From Pseudomonas extremorientalis (GTDB taxonomy: Bacteria > Pseudomonadota > Gammaproteobacteria > Pseudomonadales > Pseudomonadaceae), in the NCBI RefSeq assembly GCF_001870465.1, contig NZ_MDGK01000011.1, positions 124,001-188,000 of the forward strand: DNA of 64,000 nt. The letters run 5' to 3'. Under the pieces are notes generated by a model. It saw only the letters and a list, made by a program, of their open reading frames with translations. It made no database searches and was not told the DNA's origin. Below are positions 45,608 to 54,566 of the stretch, in pieces. How positions within the stretch are numbered: the first letter of the stretch is position 1; each line of letters begins with the position of its first letter. A program made the position numbers and the translations under genes.

Positions 45608-46120
45608 TCAGGCTTTCGGGGTGTAGAAAGGGTTGCTGATGTGAGCGACCACATCCGTCAGTTGCGCGGTTTCCGGTTTGCCGGTCAGGGCGGCGCGGAT
45701 CGCGGTGCGGCAGGCGTTGTAGTTGTTCAGGTACACCGCATCCAGGTCATCGCAGGCCGGGTTGACCCAGTTGGCGGTGACAATGGCCCACTCGTCCTCG
45801 GCTTCCGGTGGCAACGTGCCGTCCAGCAGCGCTTCCAGCACACCCTTGGCAATCCCGGCCTGGGACGCGCCCCAGGTGGCGTTGCCGTGCAAATCGCTGC
45901 TGATCGCGGATTTGTTGACGTAAAGGGTCATCGGCTTGACCGGAATGTTCGGTTGGGCGATCACCATAAAAGGGCAATGCCCCTGGCTCGGCGACGCCAA
46001 ACTGTTGGCAAACGCCTGCCCCGCCGGCCCGTTGCGCGGGCCGATCAGGATGTTGATGTGTGCGGCATTCACGCCAGGACCTTCGAAACCTTCACCGATG
46101 TACAGGTCGAGTTCTTTCAT
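45608..46120 (-). CDS. fae: Formaldehyde-activating enzyme (Fae) homologue
   Basis: This 170-residue protein is of usual Fae length. Fae condenses formaldehyde with tetrahydromethanopterin in methylotrophs. The pattern IGEGFEGPGVNAAHINILIG matches the family start, with the conserved His that acts as acid catalyst; GPAGQAFANSLASPSQGHCP and VKPMTLYVNKSAIS follow. It heads a set with aldo/keto reductase and aldehyde dehydrogenase, so it may handle a reactive aldehyde. Pseudomonads are not known to make methanopterin, so a different cofactor or spontaneous adduct is likely here. The ribosome site is weak. Confidence 0.85.
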   Translation of the reverse strand: MKELDLYIGEGFEGPGVNAAHINILIGPRNGPAGQAFANSLASPSQGHCPFMVIAQPNIPVKPMTLYVNKSAISSDLHGNATWGASQAGIAKGVLEALLDGTLPPEAEDEWAIVTANWVNPACDDLDAVYLNNYNACRTAIRAALTGKPETAQLTDVVAHISNPFYTPKA

Positions 46121-46343
46121 GAGTCTTTACTCTTTTTGGATTTTTTGGGGTGATCAGAAGCGCACGCGGTTCGTAAAAATCACGTGGCAAACATCGGGAT
46201 ACGAAGAGCGCAACACGAGGGTGGCGGGGACGCGGCAGTGGGGCTTAGTCATGATTGCAAACGCTCTTTTTGTTATTGATGAGCTGTGTTTGCGATTTTT
46301 TAACACCGGGGGCCGGAGGGGCTGTAACCATTAAAAGTCATGG

Positions 46344-46366
46344 GGGTATGAGTTCTGCTCATACCC
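46344..46366. promoter_or_regulatory. Perfect inverted repeat upstream of the fae-like operon
   Basis: GGGTATGAG (46344-46352) and CTCATACCC (46358-46366) are exact complements with a 5-base spacer, about 225 bases upstream of the fae-like start. It may be an operator or a hairpin at the element border. The rest of 46121-46429 holds no gene that I can support. Confidence 0.4.
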
Positions 46367-46429
46367 AACAAAATCCCGCGCGGTACTTATACGCAAAAAA
46401 GATTGGTCTCGTACTCCTCAGGAGCGTCA

Positions 46430-46749
46430 GGGGGCGAAATTGGGGGCAAATTTCAACTCGGCCAACCTTGAATCACCGCGCTAGAGCCCAGTCAAAATGT
46501 TTTTTGGCGCCCCTGAGAGTCTATAGGGGCTGTCTGGCGGGCTGTTTATCTGATTATTTCTGCCTTTTCATAGACCATGGAGATCCATCCACCTCCAGTG
46601 GATGCTACATTGGGGGCATATCTGAGGGCATGCTTTGGATGGTTTGAAAAGGATGCCCCCAGCCTGAGGCTCAACAATCTTCTTCTCGAAAAATCACCTG
46701 CGACAGTTCCCTATCGCCGTTGAATGCTATCGGATCACCTCAGCTCAAA
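46430..46749 (+). repeat. att-like repeat R3 with right-end and left-end arms
   Basis: From 46430 it shows a right-end arm (GGGGGCGAAATTGGGGGCAA, then CTAGAGCCCAG), the core from 46496 (AATGTTTTTTGGCGCCCCTG then AGAGTCT), and from about 46520 the same left-end arm as R1. Such a right-arm, core, left-arm order is expected where two elements lie head to tail at one site. Confidence 0.8.
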
Positions 46750-46779
46750 GCCACCCCGCACCATCTTGTTATTCTGACA

Positions 46780-46915
46780 GGAATCGCCATTCGAGATCTC
46801 TCGCAACCCAATGCGAGTGGGGGCAAAAATGGGGGCATAACTGATCTTTTTTGACCTAAAACTACCGTCCTAGAGCCGAGTCAAAATGTTTTTGGTTTGC
46901 CGGAGACTTTGTGAT
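46780..46915 (+). repeat. att-like repeat R4 with right-end arm
   Basis: GGAATCGCCATTCG begins an arm shared with R6; GGGGGCAAAAATGGGGGCAT, CTAGAGCC and core GTCAAAATGTTTTTGG follow. It comes only 30 bases after the left-end arm of R3, so the element between has almost no cargo. Confidence 0.75.
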
Positions 46916-46937
46916 CCGCCCCCGGGACAGCGATGCT

Positions 46938-47264
46938 ATGTCCTTGAATCACTCTCGGCAGACAGGCCCTTACGTTTCGCTCCACGTATTGATGTGTTCA
47001 GAGATGTTAGGCCACTACAAAGAGAAGTCTGTGGACTTGTTGTTTTACAAGGCGAAGCGACTCATCGAACGGCTCAAGGCTGAGATTTGATCCAAGGTTG
47101 AACACCCGTTTAGGGTAAACAAGCGCCAGTTTGGCTACACCAAGGTGAGATTTCGCGGGCTGGCCAGGAACCATGCACATAGGATCACTTTGTTTGCCTT
47201 ATCGAACCTATGGATGTCGCGGCGACATTTATTGGACATGGCAGGACAGGTGCGTCCGCGATGA
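46938..47264 (+). pseudogene. IS5-type transposase C-terminal remnant
   Basis: The frame reads through one in-frame TGA (47088-47090). After it, SKVEHPFRVNKRQFGYTKVR, FRGLARNHAHRITLFALSN and LWMSRRHLL match the C-terminal end of IS5-group DDE transposases, including the glutamate region ahead of RVIKRQFG. The N-terminal two thirds of the transposase are missing. It lies directly after att-like repeat R4. Confidence 0.75.
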
Positions 47265-47620
47265 GAAAAATGAACCCGATGGCCTTTCTTCAAGGCCAAA
47301 AACGGCTTTGAAAATCGTTTCTTCGGGCCGTTTTTCTGATTTGCAGTCCCCACTCAAGTAAATTTCAGCTTGACCGGGGTAGTCACGCCTAAATAGTTGC
47401 GTGCTTCAGACCATCCCTAGAAAACGCAGTATTCCGTTACTGTCATGCTCCCATCCATAAGTTGTGCCTGTCAGAGGTTACGCATACGAAAGGCTGATGC
47501 TCAGATTTCCGCGCTAAATAACGGTCTGCCCAGCAGTCCTCATCGTGTCGCCGTGCGCCTCACCGACCGCAAATGTCTTACGACACTCTAGGGCCGGTCA
47601 GGACGCCCCCAAGAAAATAG
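47265..47620. other. Non-coding gap before the DUF4011 helicase gene end
   Basis: GGCCTT (47280) pairs with AAGGCC nearby, and AACGGC pairs at longer range with GCCGTTTTT around 47307-47340, a possible terminator on the plus strand. Nothing else is recognisable. Confidence 0.35.
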
Positions 47621-50600
47621 CTACTCCCGAACCTTCAGGAGGCCTTCTTCATCAACCAAACGACCACAGGCTACGACTTGCTCGACCATCTCCGCCACAC
47701 GTTCTCGTACCGAAGCCGAGATAGCTCGGATGCCCATGGCGCGCGCAACGCGTTCGATGACCTGATCGCGATTCGCCCCAAAGTTACGCGCTACGACGAT
47801 GACGATGGCCTCTGCAAGTTCTGCCTCCGGTAGGTACTCCGCCCGGCGGAGCGCCAGTGAAGATACCTGCGAACGATCGCGTGCAACAACAGGTGCGCTG
47901 GCGATGGCGAGCCAGGCGCCGTCCCGAACCACGGAGTTCTGGCGGACAGCCACATCGATTGCCCTTTCGACGGCGTCCTGAATGCGACTTCCAGCTCGCT
48001 TGACGCCCCAGGCGTCACGGACACGGGACACGACCTCATCGGTATGCACGGGCCCTTCGATGCGCACAACATCAACCGCTATCTCGGTAAGAATGCCTGT
48101 CGGAGTTTCGTGGATTTCTTCCGAACGATGTGTTGGCCGCTGTGGGCTCGCTTCGACATACGGTTCGAAGGTGAAATCACCGTCTTCAGCCCTCACTTCC
48201 CGTTCGATGGCGGCTGCAGCGACAGCCTGCTCAACTGAAAGGACTTCCTCGGCTATGCGCTCGTCGAACGCAGCACCCGCAGCATCGATCTGCCGACAGA
48301 CAAGGTCGAGCTGTTCTTGGGGACGCTGGAACCAATCGGTGCTCCAGATGCGGTGGAGGTTCCAGCCATGATCAAGCAGAACCTGCTGGCGGAGGCGGTC
48401 ACGGTCCCGGGCGGACTGAGCGCTGTGGTACGACGCGCCATCGCATTCGATGCCCAGGAGGAAGCGACCTGGGCGCTCCGGATCAGTCACCGCAAGGTCG
48501 ATGTAGAACCCGGCCAGGCCCACCTGACGCTGGACACTGTATCCCCGAGCCTCGAGCGCTGCTGCAACCTGCTCTTCGAAAATGGAATCGAAGTCCCGCC
48601 CCGTGACGGCCGCCGTGTCGAGCTTCCCCGTGCGGGCATAGCGGAGAAAGATGCGGAACGCCTCGATTCCTTTGCGGCTGGCGGAAAATGCAGGATCGAT
48701 GTCCTCATCGGTGATCGAGGAGAACACCTCGCATCGCTGCTTGGCACGGCTGATCAGCACGTTGAGCCGGCGCTCGCCGCCCTCGTTGTTGAGAGGCCCG
48801 AAACGCATGGGTACCTTGCCGCCCGGTACGGTCGGTCCATAGCCAACCGAGATGAAGATGACATCCCGCTCGTCACCCTGAACGTTTTCAAGGTTCTTAA
48901 TGAAGAACGGCTCACTGTTGCGGCGGTTGAAGAAGGCCTCCACCTCCGCTGGCAAACCACGACGCAGCACTTCAAGCTCGTCGAAGATGGCGCGGCTTTG
49001 CGATGCGGAGAACGCTGCCACACCCAAGGACAGCTTCGGGTGCAGTCGGGCGTGCTGGACGATGGCCTCAGCGACGACCCTGGCCTCCGGCCCGTTGACG
49101 CTCTTGACCGGTGAACCGAAGACGCCATCCCGAACAGGGTGGAAGCGCAGGCCCCGCCCACCCTCCTGAGTCCAGGGACTGGGCACGATGAACAGCTTGT
49201 TTTCATAGAACTGGCGGTTGCTGACCGCAATGAGCGACTGGTGGCGGCTACGGTAATGCCAGCGGAGCATGCGCATGGGCAGGCCGCGTGCGGTAAACAG
49301 GCCAAGGATGCTTTCAACATCGCCGACCTTCGTTGGCTCATCCTCGTCGATGTCTTCATCGCCACTGGTGAGCTTGGCAAAGAAACTGGTTGGCGGTAGC
49401 TGACGAGGGTCACCGACCACAACTACCTGCTTGGCGCGAGCCACCGCACCCAGGGCGTCGACCGGCTGGATCTGGCTCGCTTCGTCCATCACGAGCAGGT
49501 CGAACTCCAGTGCGCCCGGCGGCAGGAACTGCGCGACCGACAACGGGCTCATCATGAAGACCGGCTTCAGGGCGGTGAGCGCAGGGGCCGCGCGTTCGAC
49601 CAGCTTTCGTAAGGCCATATGACCCTTCTTCTTCTGAATTTCCCCCCGAAGCACCCCGAGTGGGCCAATCGAACCACTGTCCCTTCGAGGAACATTCTGG
49701 TGGTGAGCCTGAACGACTTCGCCTGCCGCCGCTGCGATGCGCTGGCGGTCAAGGTCGGCGAACTCGCGGACGATATGGCCGTGGGCGACGCCATCGAAGC
49801 GGCCCAGAGCCGGTTCAGCCTTCAGCACCCGACGGTATTGCCCTTCAAAATAAGCGAACTCGAACGCAGCGACCGCGCTCGTCGTCGATAGCCGTCCATC
49901 GGCAAGTCTAGCGACGACATCCGCGCAACCGTCGCGAATGGCTCGTGCAGCACGATCGCGATAGGCCAACCACCGGTGCAGTTCTTCCTGTTCGGTAACC
50001 CAGCGTGATAGCCGTGCTGCCAGGGAGTCCAAATGCACCTCATAGATCCGCGGCGCACCGACACTGGCTGACAGATCGAGTGCAAGCTCATTTGCAATGG
50101 AGTGGAAGGCCGTGGCGAGATGCGCGGCCTGCTCATCAAGAGCCTTGGCGCGAGGAATGAGCGCCTCACGCTCGTTGACTCGACCGGCCAGCGCGCGGAT
50201 GTCTCCATTGACTTTCAGCCAACCAGCGGCTGTCGAGAGGGCGTCCCAATCACTGTCAAGCCCTCGCCACGCGGAGCCGAACAGCGCGTGGCCGAGGCTA
50301 TACCCATCTCGTACGCCCTGGCGCTCCTCGCGTCCCGCGTCCAGCCTTTCAAAAATGGCACAGGCTGATGCTGCGCTGGTGGGGGGCTGAATCAGGAAGC
50401 GGCTGGCCGTCGACCAGGCATTCGTGTGGCGGACGGCGAGCTGCAACAACGACTCGAGGTCGAGTTGTTCAGGCGCGGTGGCGTCACCGAACACCTTCGT
50501 TGCCTGTGCAAGAAAATCAGTATGGACGCCGGACAGGTCGGGAACTATCTGGGAGAGCAAAAGGCTTACGTGCTTCGAACGCTTGCCGACATCATCCTTC

Positions 50601-53203
50601 TCAGGACCGCGGGAAGCGATGAGGCGGGGTTCTGCCCCGAGCCCGCGCAGGGACCGCATCCATTCAACCAGAGCCACCAGCGGCGCGGAGGCCGAGCGAT
50701 CGCCTTGCCAGTCTTCAGCGAAGGCAGCCTTGCCGAAGCTGTCTTCATCGCGCAGCACGCGCCGCGCTTCCTGACCGCGGATCAGGGTATCGAGAGAAGC
50801 CAGGGTCACCGGGAGAGGTTGGGCGGGCTGAACCAGGACCGAGCGCATGAGCTTATTGGCTGCACGCCAGTCGCCACTGAGGAAGCGGAACAGGCTCGTG
50901 CCCTTGGCCGCGAGCGCGGCGCGGGCGGGACCCACGTCGATATCCCAGGCGAGCTCGTGGAGCTGACCTGCCAGTGACGTACGAAACCCTTCGAGGTTGG
51001 CAGCGGTCTGGGCGATATGCCCGGCCCGTTCTACGCCGCCGTCCCATAGCTCGGAAGCGAACGTTTCGGGGCTTGCCGGTGGCGCATTTGCAACCCGCTC
51101 GCCGATCTTGGCGAGGCGGGCAAATTCCCCAGCGGTCGGCGTGCATTCGCGGCCCAGTGCGTGAGCGAGACCGCGGCCCGCCTGCAATAACGCAGGGATG
51201 GCGTCGCGGACGGCGCAGAGGCGGCGAACAGCGTCCGCATCGAAGTCACCAGGGCATTCGGTGAGCGCCTGCTGCACTTCGTGAGTGTCCTCATCCCACG
51301 CCTCAACATTGACTTCGCTCGACAGCGACTGGCGCAAGGCGGCATAGCGATGACCCAACGCCAGCAATGTATCGACCGCCGATACGTTCGACCAACCGTC
51401 ATCTGCCATGGCGTCGGCATCAAGCACAGGCGCCACACTGATGCGCCGGGCGAGGGCGCTGACAGCGACCAGTTCGTCAAGCCTGGACGGAGGCTGGGCT
51501 TCCAGCAAACTGGCTGTAGCATTCATGTACTGCCGGGCGTTCTCGAGCTGGCCGCGTAGTGTTTCGATACGGGCAACGAGACGCTCACGATCGGTGGGCA
51601 GCATCGCTTCAATGCCCACCCCGGTAAAGGCGTGGTCGTCGGGTCTGCCGATGATCTCGATCCGTGTGACCAAGTCATTCAGAAGCGCATGACGCCGTTC
51701 GAAACCATCCGCCCCCCAAGCTTCGATCTCCTCCAGAACGACATCATTGGGCATCACCCCCGCTTGCCTCAGGCGTGCGAGATGGCCCATGACCTGGAAA
51801 GAGGACAGACTGGATGCTGGGTCGACGGCATGCAGCCGGGCCACATGGCCATTCAACTCGTCCCGTGCTTCGGTCAGGCGAGCAATCAGGCTTCCCGTGG
51901 GAGCTGGCTTCGGGGCTCCGAGATCCCAGGTGCGTCGCAGCTCATCGAGTACCGCGCGCTTATTGGCCTTGTTGCTATGGAGTTCCAGGCACGCATCGCC
52001 CACGCCCTTCTCGTCAAGGCGCCGTTTTACCACCTCCAGAGCAGCCATCTTCTCGGCCACGAACAGGACCGTTTTGCCGTCCTTGATAGCCGACGCAATG
52101 ATATTGGCGATCGTCTGGCTCTTGCCGGTGCCAGGAGGGCCCTGGATGACCATGTCGCGACCGCGACGCACCTCATGGATGGCAATGGCTTGCGAACTGT
52201 CGCAATCGAGAATGTGGAGCATGTCCGCCGGCGGGATGACCGGATCGATGTTGGCATTCTCGTCGAGCATTCCCTCTCCATCTGGGAAGCCGTCTGAGAG
52301 CAGGCCTTTGATGAGTGCGCGATCGACGAGTGTGTTGCCCTTGGGCCACACGGCAGGGTCGAGGTCTCTGTACATCAGGAATTTGGCAAACGAAAAGAAC
52401 CCGATGGTTATCTCATCCGGCAGCACTTCCCACTGGGGCTTGTCGGCCACCGCAGCCGCGACCTCTGCAAAATAGGCATCTATGTCGAAGCTGTCGCTGA
52501 CTTCGAAGGCGGGCATACGAAGCTTGTGGATGCGGTCCAGGTACGCTTCCAACGACAGGTTGGATGCAACATCTTCAGCGCGGGCCTTGAGTCGGAATTT
52601 CTCGCCCGCCGTTCCGCGGTTCAACTCGACCGGAATTAAGATCAGGGGCGCATGGCGAACGTTGGCCGCATTGTTCGGATCGATCCACTTGAGGGCGCCA
52701 AGGGAGGCAAAGAGGACGTTGACGCCCTGCTCTTCCTCGAGTGTCTTTGAGTTCAGGTAGAGCTCGAGCAGATGCTTTTGCAGACCCTTGCCCGTGAGGC
52801 GAGTCTGGAGTTTTGTATCGCTGTGACGGGTGAGCACGCCCCTCTCGTCGACGCTGTCGTCGGGTTGGGCAAGCTGGCCGATTTCATCGGAGTCTTTGGC
52901 CGGCTTTGCATCGTCGGCTGCCGAATCATTATCGGACTCATCAGTTGCCGCCTTGCCGGCCAGGAAGGTAAACGCTTTTCCCTCCCGAACGAGGAGACGA
53001 TAGACCTCGGATGTCTTCTCATCGACGACCGCAATCGCCGAGGTACGGCTCGATCGCGGCATATTAAGGAGTCGATTTCGCGCTGAGAGGTCAAGCAACT
53101 GTGTACGCGCCTGCTCAAGCTTCTCGGCGTTGGGGAGCGCGCTCTGGAAAATCGATGCATCCATGGTCGAGTCGGGCGTCGCTGCTTCTGTCTTACTGTC
53201 CAT
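47621..53203 (-). CDS. DUF4011-helicase-Vsr-like-DUF3320 protein (anti-phage type)
   Basis: This 1860-residue cytosolic protein has a DUF4011 N-terminus (about 25-310, with ARNRLLNMPR and KTLEEEQGVNVLFASLG) and an SF1 helicase with Walker A VIQGPPGTGKSQTIANI (near 354), Walker B LLVMDEASQIQP, GDPRQLPPTSFF and LNVLISRAKQRCE. A Vsr-like nuclease follows (FYIDLAV and LGIECDGASYHSA, with the D...ExD metal residues), then a DUF3320 segment (GPVHTDEVVSRVRDAWG). The single-gene architecture matches the defence protein I recall as Hhe (DUF4011-helicase-Vsr). A long helical insert splits the helicase. CAGGGA precedes the ATG. It sits alone between att-like repeats R4 and R5. Confidence 0.87.
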   Translation of the reverse strand: MDSKTEAATPDSTMDASIFQSALPNAEKLEQARTQLLDLSARNRLLNMPRSSRTSAIAVVDEKTSEVYRLLVREGKAFTFLAGKAATDESDNDSAADDAKPAKDSDEIGQLAQPDDSVDERGVLTRHSDTKLQTRLTGKGLQKHLLELYLNSKTLEEEQGVNVLFASLGALKWIDPNNAANVRHAPLILIPVELNRGTAGEKFRLKARAEDVASNLSLEAYLDRIHKLRMPAFEVSDSFDIDAYFAEVAAAVADKPQWEVLPDEITIGFFSFAKFLMYRDLDPAVWPKGNTLVDRALIKGLLSDGFPDGEGMLDENANIDPVIPPADMLHILDCDSSQAIAIHEVRRGRDMVIQGPPGTGKSQTIANIIASAIKDGKTVLFVAEKMAALEVVKRRLDEKGVGDACLELHSNKANKRAVLDELRRTWDLGAPKPAPTGSLIARLTEARDELNGHVARLHAVDPASSLSSFQVMGHLARLRQAGVMPNDVVLEEIEAWGADGFERRHALLNDLVTRIEIIGRPDDHAFTGVGIEAMLPTDRERLVARIETLRGQLENARQYMNATASLLEAQPPSRLDELVAVSALARRISVAPVLDADAMADDGWSNVSAVDTLLALGHRYAALRQSLSSEVNVEAWDEDTHEVQQALTECPGDFDADAVRRLCAVRDAIPALLQAGRGLAHALGRECTPTAGEFARLAKIGERVANAPPASPETFASELWDGGVERAGHIAQTAANLEGFRTSLAGQLHELAWDIDVGPARAALAAKGTSLFRFLSGDWRAANKLMRSVLVQPAQPLPVTLASLDTLIRGQEARRVLRDEDSFGKAAFAEDWQGDRSASAPLVALVEWMRSLRGLGAEPRLIASRGPEKDDVGKRSKHVSLLLSQIVPDLSGVHTDFLAQATKVFGDATAPEQLDLESLLQLAVRHTNAWSTASRFLIQPPTSAASACAIFERLDAGREERQGVRDGYSLGHALFGSAWRGLDSDWDALSTAAGWLKVNGDIRALAGRVNEREALIPRAKALDEQAAHLATAFHSIANELALDLSASVGAPRIYEVHLDSLAARLSRWVTEQEELHRWLAYRDRAARAIRDGCADVVARLADGRLSTTSAVAAFEFAYFEGQYRRVLKAEPALGRFDGVAHGHIVREFADLDRQRIAAAAGEVVQAHHQNVPRRDSGSIGPLGVLRGEIQKKKGHMALRKLVERAAPALTALKPVFMMSPLSVAQFLPPGALEFDLLVMDEASQIQPVDALGAVARAKQVVVVGDPRQLPPTSFFAKLTSGDEDIDEDEPTKVGDVESILGLFTARGLPMRMLRWHYRSRHQSLIAVSNRQFYENKLFIVPSPWTQEGGRGLRFHPVRDGVFGSPVKSVNGPEARVVAEAIVQHARLHPKLSLGVAAFSASQSRAIFDELEVLRRGLPAEVEAFFNRRNSEPFFIKNLENVQGDERDVIFISVGYGPTVPGGKVPMRFGPLNNEGGERRLNVLISRAKQRCEVFSSITDEDIDPAFSASRKGIEAFRIFLRYARTGKLDTAAVTGRDFDSIFEEQVAAALEARGYSVQRQVGLAGFYIDLAVTDPERPGRFLLGIECDGASYHSAQSARDRDRLRQQVLLDHGWNLHRIWSTDWFQRPQEQLDLVCRQIDAAGAAFDERIAEEVLSVEQAVAAAAIEREVRAEDGDFTFEPYVEASPQRPTHRSEEIHETPTGILTEIAVDVVRIEGPVHTDEVVSRVRDAWGVKRAGSRIQDAVERAIDVAVRQNSVVRDGAWLAIASAPVVARDRSQVSSLALRRAEYLPEAELAEAIVIVVARNFGANRDQVIERVARAMGIRAISASVRERVAEMVEQVVACGRLVDEEGLLKVRE

Positions 53204-53586
53204 CGTGATGTCCCTGGCGGACCATTTCCGCCGAACGAGCCCTTCATTGGGCGATCAGTCTATTTTCGCATCTAGGGCGGACATACGTTGGCTGCCGATA
53301 AGGCCAGGAGCCACGTTGCGCCCAGAAATCCCCTTCCAACATCGAAACTGCGTGCGCCTGTTCCAGATAGCATCCATATTAATCTACTGGGAGGCACTTC
53401 CAGTACGGTGATTTGATGTCGAGCAATCGATTTATGTAGAGGGCTGGATACGTGTGTCCATGCCGCCTCCTCTGTCACACCATTCGATAGGCTTTACTGC
53501 GCCTTCCTCGGTGTGCCCTTGCCGACGTTTTCGCACAACCCGTTACAACCAAGGACGACCACGCATGACTATGGTTTTCCTCATGC
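53204..53586. other. Non-coding stretch upstream of the DUF4011 helicase gene
   Basis: About 380 bases, which should contain the promoter of the 1860-aa gene. No hairpin, operator or gene was recognised. Confidence 0.3.
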
Positions 53587-53941
53587 TCACTGTATCGCGA
53601 CCACGGCGACATTACCCCCGGACAGAGCTTGACGACTGGATTGGCCTTCTTCGTCCTCAAGATATTTGGCATGGTTATAGGCCGAACCCACCTTATTCGG
53701 ATAAGCATGGGAACAACTGCGTATCCACCCAGATCTTGGGGTAGCCGATCTCTTTCAGTTCTATCGAAATGGTTCCGCGGATGCCGTGGCCACTTAGAAG
53801 ATTCTCGTAACCCATTCGCTTCAACGCTGCGTTGGGGGTGTTCTCGCTGATGCGTTTTTTGAGTTCGCTGTGGTGCGCAAGCAGGTGTTTCTTGGCTGGG
53901 CGCATTGCTTGCCTCAGAGATCGCAAATCTCGATCGCCCAC
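53587..53941 (-). pseudogene. Tyrosine recombinase (P4-type integrase) C-terminal remnant
   Basis: The minus strand encodes ISENTPNAALKRMGYENL, then SGHGIRGTISIELKEIGYP (the HGxR box of tyrosine recombinases) and, after a frameshift near 53700, NKVGSAYNHAKYLED, where integrases carry the catalytic tyrosine (AYNHA). The catalytic core is thus decayed, and the N-terminal DNA-binding parts are missing. It abuts att-like repeat R5, linking the repeat family to this integrase class. Confidence 0.7.
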
Positions 53942-53955
53942 ATATCCCGCGCTAC

Positions 53956-54053
53956 GTGGGGCACAACTGGGGGCATAGCTTAGTTTTTCCGACCTGAAAA
54001 TACTGCGCTAGGGCCCAGTCAAAATGTTCTTCGGCTTGCCTGAGAGTCTTTGA
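53956..54053 (+). repeat. att-like repeat R5
   Basis: GTGGGGCACAACTGGGGGCA, CTAGGGCCCAG and the core GTCAAAATGTTCTTCGG follow in the same order as in R3, R4 and R6, ending GCCTGAGAGTCTTTGA. The core is closest to the 3' end of the LysR gene at 11911-11941. Confidence 0.75.
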
Positions 54054-54132
54054 ATCGCACATTGTAGTGGACCAACTGATGCCGGACACGACGTTAGATT
54101 TTTTGTCGTAAGCGCTCCAGGGTTCTACCCCG

Positions 54133-54301
54133 TTGACACGGACACTTTCGAGTAAGCTCACATCGAGCCGAAGGAGTGTTCATGTCCAAGCGTAACAAAT
54201 ACAGTCCCGAGTTCAAGCGGGAGGCTGTCGAGTTGGCCCGTAGGGCAGAGAACTGTCGGACGATCTACGAGGCGGGTCGAGGTCGAGACCGTTTGCTGTA
54301 G
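54133..54301 (+). mobile_element. IS3-family left-end remnant with truncated orfA
   Basis: TTGACACGGACACTTTCGAG at 54133 resembles the terminal repeat of IS3-group elements. It is followed by AAGGAG and a 39-codon frame from 54182, MSKRNKYSPEFKREAVELAR, the start of OrfA with its HTH, which then breaks off and reaches TAG at 54301. The rest of the element is missing. Confidence 0.75.
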
Positions 54302-54566
54302 CTGCAGAGGCCCGTCGGCAAGGAATGTTCATATATTGATAATCACCCCACGACTACGCTCAGCACATGCTCTTGCGAGTGAGCACCATGCAAGCGGATT
54401 GACCGTCGAGGCATTTTGCATTGACTTGGCCGATCGAGAAGTACCTGACGATGAAGTGATCACTGCCAATCTCAATCCCCTATCGGCGACAAATAGATAT
54501 TTCCCCATACATGTGGTTCAGTTGCCGGGTAACGTGGAGCCAAAACAGCATCAGGAGGGATTCTCA

